A stretch of 18,977 bases of DNA from an uncultured Prevotella sp. (GTDB taxonomy: Bacteria > Bacteroidota > Bacteroidia > Bacteroidales > Bacteroidaceae): positions 1 to 18,977 of the forward strand of contig CAKPTK010000031.1 in assembly GCA_934190685.1 (NCBI GenBank). Reading direction: 5' to 3'. The notes below the pieces were generated by a model. That model did not search any database and was not told the origin of the DNA. It saw only the letters and a program-made list of their open reading frames with translations. Below are positions 15,854 to 18,977 of the stretch, piece after piece. The first letter of the stretch is position 1, and every line of letters begins with the position of its first letter. Position numbers and translations under genes: made by a program.

Positions 15854-17308
15854 ATGTTCAACGAAAAAATCATACTGAAAGTCATCGGCTCACTGCTCGG
15901 CATCGAGGCGTCTTTCATGCTGTTGTGCCTGCTCATCTCGCTTTACTACGGCGAGAACGACATACTGGCGTTCATCATCTCCCTGGTGGTGACGGCAGGT
16001 GTGGCGGCACTGCTGCGCTTCATGGGACGCAACGCGGACAACACCATGGGACGGCGCGACGCCTATCTCGTAGTGACGCTGACCTGGACGTGCTTCACGC
16101 TCTTCGGCACCATGCCCTTTCTCATCAGCGGCTACATCGACAATTTCACCGACGCCTTCTTCGAGATGATGTCGGGTTTCACCACTACAGGTGCCACCAT
16201 CATCGACGATGTGGAGCGGCTGCCCCACGCCCTGTTGTTCTGGCGCTCGCTCTCGCAGTGGATCGGCGGACTGGGAATCGTGTTCTTCACCATCGCCCTG
16301 CTGCCCTCGCTGGTGGGCGGGTCCGTGCGTGTCTTCGCCGCAGAGGCCACCGGTCCCATCAAGACCAAGTTGCATCCCCGACTGAGCACCAGCGCCAAGT
16401 CCATCTGGATGATCTATCTGCTCATCACCATCGCCTGCATCGTCTGTCTGCTCCTGGCGGGCATGAATGTGTTTGACAGTTTCAACTATTCCATGACCAC
16501 CGCCGCCACGGGAGGCTTCGCCACCCAGAATTCGAGCATCATGAAGCAGCCTGTGCTCATCGAGTATATCATCACGTTCTTCTGCTTCATGTCCGGCATC
16601 AACTTCACCTTGCTTTATACAGCGTTGTTCGGCAAGAAACTGAAAAGTTTGTTCAGCAATTCCGAGTGTCGCTTCTACTTCATCATTGTCGCCGTCTTCA
16701 CGCTCTTCATCATGTTCGAGCTGATGCACTACCGCAATTACAGTCTTGAGCACGCCTTCCGCAGCGGACTGTTCCAAGTGGTGTCGTTCATCACCACCAC
16801 CGGTCTCTTCAACGACGACGCCGGTCAATGGCCACACGTGACCTGGATTATCCTTGCCATATGCATGTTCATCGGCGCCTGCTCAGGCTCCACGAGTGGA
16901 GGTTTCAAGTGCATCCGTGGCTTGATGTTGCTCAAGGGCGTGAGAAACGAATTCAAGCAGATGCTCCATCCCAATGCCGTGTTGCCGCTGAAGATTGACG
17001 GTGTGAACGTGCCGCAGTCGAAGCGCGTCACGTTGTTGGCGTTCCTCACGGTCTACCTCATCCTGTGCATCATCTGCTCGTTCACCATCACCGCCGCGGG
17101 CATTGACAGCACCAACGCCATCACCATCACACTCAGTGCCCTGGGCAATGTCGGTCCGACACTGGGCCTGGAGATTGGCCCCACGATGTCGTGGAGCGTA
17201 CTGCCTGACTTCGCCAAGTGGATCTGCGCCATACTGATGCTGATGGGACGTCTGGAAATCTTCACAATCCTCGTGATTTTCTCGCCCGCATTTTGGAAAA
17301 ACGTGTAG
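15854..17308 (+). CDS. trkH: Trk potassium uptake transmembrane protein TrkH (484 aa)
   Basis: Membrane channel subunit that takes up K+, gated by TrkA. The four pore-loop repeats are visible: SGFTTTGAT (107-115), TAATGGFAT (216-224), SFITTTGLF (311-319) and SALGNVGPTLG (428-438). Each contains the single filter glycine of the SKT family. ACSGSTSGGFKCIR (342-355) and the C-terminal LMGRLEIFTILVIFSP are also typical. The length matches TrkH/TrkG (about 483 aa). It is last in the operon, followed by strong hairpins. Confidence 0.95.
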   Translation: MFNEKIILKVIGSLLGIEASFMLLCLLISLYYGENDILAFIISLVVTAGVAALLRFMGRNADNTMGRRDAYLVVTLTWTCFTLFGTMPFLISGYIDNFTDAFFEMMSGFTTTGATIIDDVERLPHALLFWRSLSQWIGGLGIVFFTIALLPSLVGGSVRVFAAEATGPIKTKLHPRLSTSAKSIWMIYLLITIACIVCLLLAGMNVFDSFNYSMTTAATGGFATQNSSIMKQPVLIEYIITFFCFMSGINFTLLYTALFGKKLKSLFSNSECRFYFIIVAVFTLFIMFELMHYRNYSLEHAFRSGLFQVVSFITTTGLFNDDAGQWPHVTWIILAICMFIGACSGSTSGGFKCIRGLMLLKGVRNEFKQMLHPNAVLPLKIDGVNVPQSKRVTLLAFLTVYLILCIICSFTITAAGIDSTNAITITLSALGNVGPTLGLEIGPTMSWSVLPDFAKWICAILMLMGRLEIFTILVIFSPAFWKNV

Positions 17309-17337
17309 AAATCAGCAAGCGGTCCTATACAAAACAT

Positions 17338-17413
17338 GCGCCCTGCAGAAGCAAAAGATTCTTTTCACGGTCTATTGTCCGTGTCTTTTGTTTCCGCAGG
17401 GCGCGGTGTTTTA
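17338..17413 (+). terminator. Long compound hairpin terminating the trkH transcript
   Basis: The outer stem GCGCCCTGC (17338-17346) pairs perfectly with 17396-17404. Inside it, AAGCAAAAGA pairs with TCTTTTGTTT (one wobble) and ACGG with CCGT around a short loop. GGTGTTTTAT follows. The T-run is short, but the stem is strong and lies 29 bp after the trkH stop. Confidence 0.65.
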
Positions 17414-17419
17414 TCTCTT

Positions 17420-17471
17420 ACGCTCCGTCTGTTCCGTCCCGCACCATGTACGGGCGTAACAGACGGAGCGT
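17420..17471 (-). terminator. 14-bp hairpin abutting the DUF4435 gene stop
   Basis: ACGCTCCGTCTGTT (17420-17433) pairs perfectly with 17458-17471, and an inner CCCG/CGGG extends the stem. On the minus strand it begins two bases after the TGA of the DUF4435 gene. It lacks a T-run. Its convergence with the trkH hairpin suggests it insulates the two transcripts or protects the 3' end of the mRNA. Confidence 0.6.
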
Positions 17472-17472
17472 T

Positions 17473-18546
17473 TCAAGGTTGGGAAGCCTGATTGGTTCTT
17501 TCCCTCAAAGGCTCCCCACCTTCCCTTTCTCGTCCGAAGACATTCCCTTCCGAAGAGTCGCCGAAGAGCCGTTCCAGGTCATGGCAGAGCCGCTTGTAGG
17601 GTTCGCTGCGCTGATAGCCTGTATTCTTTTTGAGCATCTGCGTGATGTCTGCCAGACTGTGGGTGTAGCACGACATTTCGTTATGCTTCTGCACCGTGTG
17701 CGCCGCCTTGCTGTAGATTTCGTTCTCCCGCTCCCGGATGAGCAAGTCACAGATGCGCTTCAACATGGGAACCACCACATTGTCGAAGAGATGATGGCCC
17801 TGTATATATAAATAGGTGGTCTGGGGAGTCACGCCCAAAGCCTTGAGTTCCTCCTTCAATTTCAGCCAGCTCTCCTTGGCCTTGGGATGGGCACGCTGCA
17901 ACATCTGCACTTTGCGGCCCACCTTGTGGCGCACATGGGCAATCACCGCGTCAGGATTCTGGAGATTGAAATTGCCGGTCTCTATCACCCGGTTGAAGTC
18001 GGTCATGGTGAACTCTCCGTAGTGGGTGTTGCGATAGACCCAGATGTTCCACACGAAGAGAGGGAAGACAGCCTCGGAAAACTTGGTGAGATAGTCCACG
18101 AAATCGAACAAAGCGTGATCGTTGAGCGTCACCATCACACACACGTTGTGCAGGCTCGGCGCATAGCACTGATAGTTCTCGATGGCGTAGACATAGGTAT
18201 GGAAGACATAGCGGTTGTGGAGAATCTTCTCCGACACAGCGGTGGTGCCCTGGAGCAGATAGTCGTAGTCGGCGTCGACACAGGCTATCATATTGTCGCC
18301 CACCCGTTCCTCCAACAGATTCATGAGCACCTGTTTCTTGCCTTTGGTCAAGGTCAGGCGCGAGGGCAGCATCACCTCGAAATAGCGGTGTTCGTTTTCG
18401 AAGTCGCTGAGCACGGAGCGCCAGAAGAACACATCGTCATAGCTCTCCACGTATGCTACAATTTTCTGCCGCGCCGACTTCGAGTTGAGTTTGTTGGCAG
18501 CCTCGAAGTAAAGCGACGACAGGTTCTCGTTCAGTCGCCTGCTCAT
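17473..18546 (-). CDS. DUF4435 TOPRIM-like protein, AriB-like (357 aa)
   Basis: The N-terminal half has the marks of DUF4435, a TOPRIM-related fold: IVAYVESYDDVFFW (E34, D37, D38), IACVDADYDYLL (D91, D93, D95) and YAIENYQCY (E123). The acidic E and DxD residues are those expected to hold metal in TOPRIM nucleases. The C-terminal half is mainly helical with many charged residues. The last 30 or so residues (from GDSSEGNVFGRERE) look disordered. It starts 4 nt after the stop of an ABC-type AAA ATPase gene on the same strand. In the PARIS anti-phage system an ATPase (AriA) holds a DUF4435 TOPRIM nuclease (AriB) inactive until a phage anti-restriction protein is sensed. The pair matches by domain and order, but base composition is like the core genes around it, so a different resident role is possible. 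Confidence 0.8.
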   Translation of the reverse strand: MSRRLNENLSSLYFEAANKLNSKSARQKIVAYVESYDDVFFWRSVLSDFENEHRYFEVMLPSRLTLTKGKKQVLMNLLEERVGDNMIACVDADYDYLLQGTTAVSEKILHNRYVFHTYVYAIENYQCYAPSLHNVCVMVTLNDHALFDFVDYLTKFSEAVFPLFVWNIWVYRNTHYGEFTMTDFNRVIETGNFNLQNPDAVIAHVRHKVGRKVQMLQRAHPKAKESWLKLKEELKALGVTPQTTYLYIQGHHLFDNVVVPMLKRICDLLIRERENEIYSKAAHTVQKHNEMSCYTHSLADITQMLKKNTGYQRSEPYKRLCHDLERLFGDSSEGNVFGREREGGEPLRERTNQASQP

Positions 18547-18550
18547 AAGC

Positions 18551-18977
18551 CTATTCTTTTACAGTGATGTCGGTCACCTCGGTCACATGGTTCATCCATC
18601 CGTTCATGATCACCGCCGGCGAGTGGGTGGTGAGGATAATCTGCACATTCTCGTTGAGTTCCATGATGAGGTCGATGAGTTGTTTCTGCCAGTCGATGTG
18701 CAGGCTCACCTCCGGCTCGTCCATGAAGAGCACATAGGGAAGGTTGTCCTCCACCAGCACGGTGAGCAGGATGGCGAGAATCTGTTTCTCGCCGCTCGAC
18801 AACTGGTAGGGCTGGAGAGTCTCGCCCATTTGGGAGAACTTGATTTCGTTCTCGCTCCGGATCATCTTCTTGCCGGTCTCCTTGAAGAGCCGGTCGATGA
18901 TGTCCTGGAACTTCCGCTTGGGCTCGCTGATGCGCTGCGCCTTTTCCGCCGCGTCGGCACCACCCTCCTGCAAGACG
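18551..18977 (-). CDS. ABC-type AAA ATPase, C-terminal part, AriA-like (5' end outside window)
   Basis: Only the last 140 or so residues are in the window; the frame runs open off the end at 18977. Visible motifs are an ABC-type signature LSSGEKQILAILLTVL, Walker B YVLFMDEPEVSLH, and the switch histidine in IILTTHSPAVI. This is the C-terminal half of an AAA_15/AAA_21 ATPase, the class found in OLD-family nucleases, retrons and PARIS AriA. Walker A must lie beyond the window. It ends 4 nt before the DUF4435 start, and the two are surely cotranscribed. An ATPase from another two-gene system is possible until the N-terminus is seen. Confidence 0.8.
   Translation of the reverse strand, partial: VLQEGGADAAEKAQRISEPKRKFQDIIDRLFKETGKKMIRSENEIKFSQMGETLQPYQLSSGEKQILAILLTVLVEDNLPYVLFMDEPEVSLHIDWQKQLIDLIMELNENVQIILTTHSPAVIMNGWMNHVTEVTDITVKE

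Overview
The window looks like chromosome from a Bacteroidota species, most likely a Prevotella-like member of Prevotellaceae. Supporting signs are promoters of the Bacteroidota type (TTTG about 20 bp before TAnnTTTG), the scarcity of strong Shine-Dalgarno sites, the dxs-trkA-trkH gene order, a class I fumarase, and GYF_2 and DUF4435 proteins. Positions from about 1990 to the end are GC-rich with strong G/C bias at third codon positions. Positions 1 to about 1980 are clearly more AT-rich and look like acquired, decaying accessory DNA.

Region 1 (1-1980) is a small accessory island. It holds a detached Rhs C-terminal 'tip' (45-1109) that begins exactly in the conserved Rhs core and is preceded by a perfect hairpin and an in-frame stop. 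A small multi-spanning membrane protein follows (1210-1656) and is a candidate immunity partner. Next come a 13-bp inverted repeat, a 3' remnant of a DUF4143-type AAA ATPase on the minus strand (1703-1867), and three 20-bp AT-rich repeats spaced at exactly 40 bp around a possible minus-strand promoter.

Region 2 (1999-7000) is core metabolism and translation. A small MerR-family regulator (minus) is divergent from alaS (plus), and their two promoters lie face to face over the same 36 bp. alaS and the convergent class I fumarase gene are separated by two hairpin terminators.

Region 3 (7243-11603) is a complete polyamine-type ABC importer operon, potABCD, with 4-nt overlaps between potB/potC and potC/potD. 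PotA has a duplicated C-terminal TOBE-like region. PotD is a lipoprotein with an added C-terminal membrane helix and a polybasic tail.

Region 4 (11604-17308) has a duplicated promoter element driving a probable four-gene operon: a GYF_2-domain membrane protein, dxs (isoprenoid precursor synthesis), trkA and trkH (potassium uptake). It ends in two strong hairpins.

Region 5 (17473-18977, minus strand) is a tightly linked pair: an ABC-type AAA ATPase (5' end outside the window) followed after 4 nt by a DUF4435 protein with TOPRIM-like acidic motifs. This is the gene order and domain pair of the PARIS (AriA/AriB) anti-phage system. Here it has core-like base composition and lies next to trkH, so it may be a resident relative rather than a recently acquired defence cassette. 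The Rhs module and this pair are the most interesting parts of the window.
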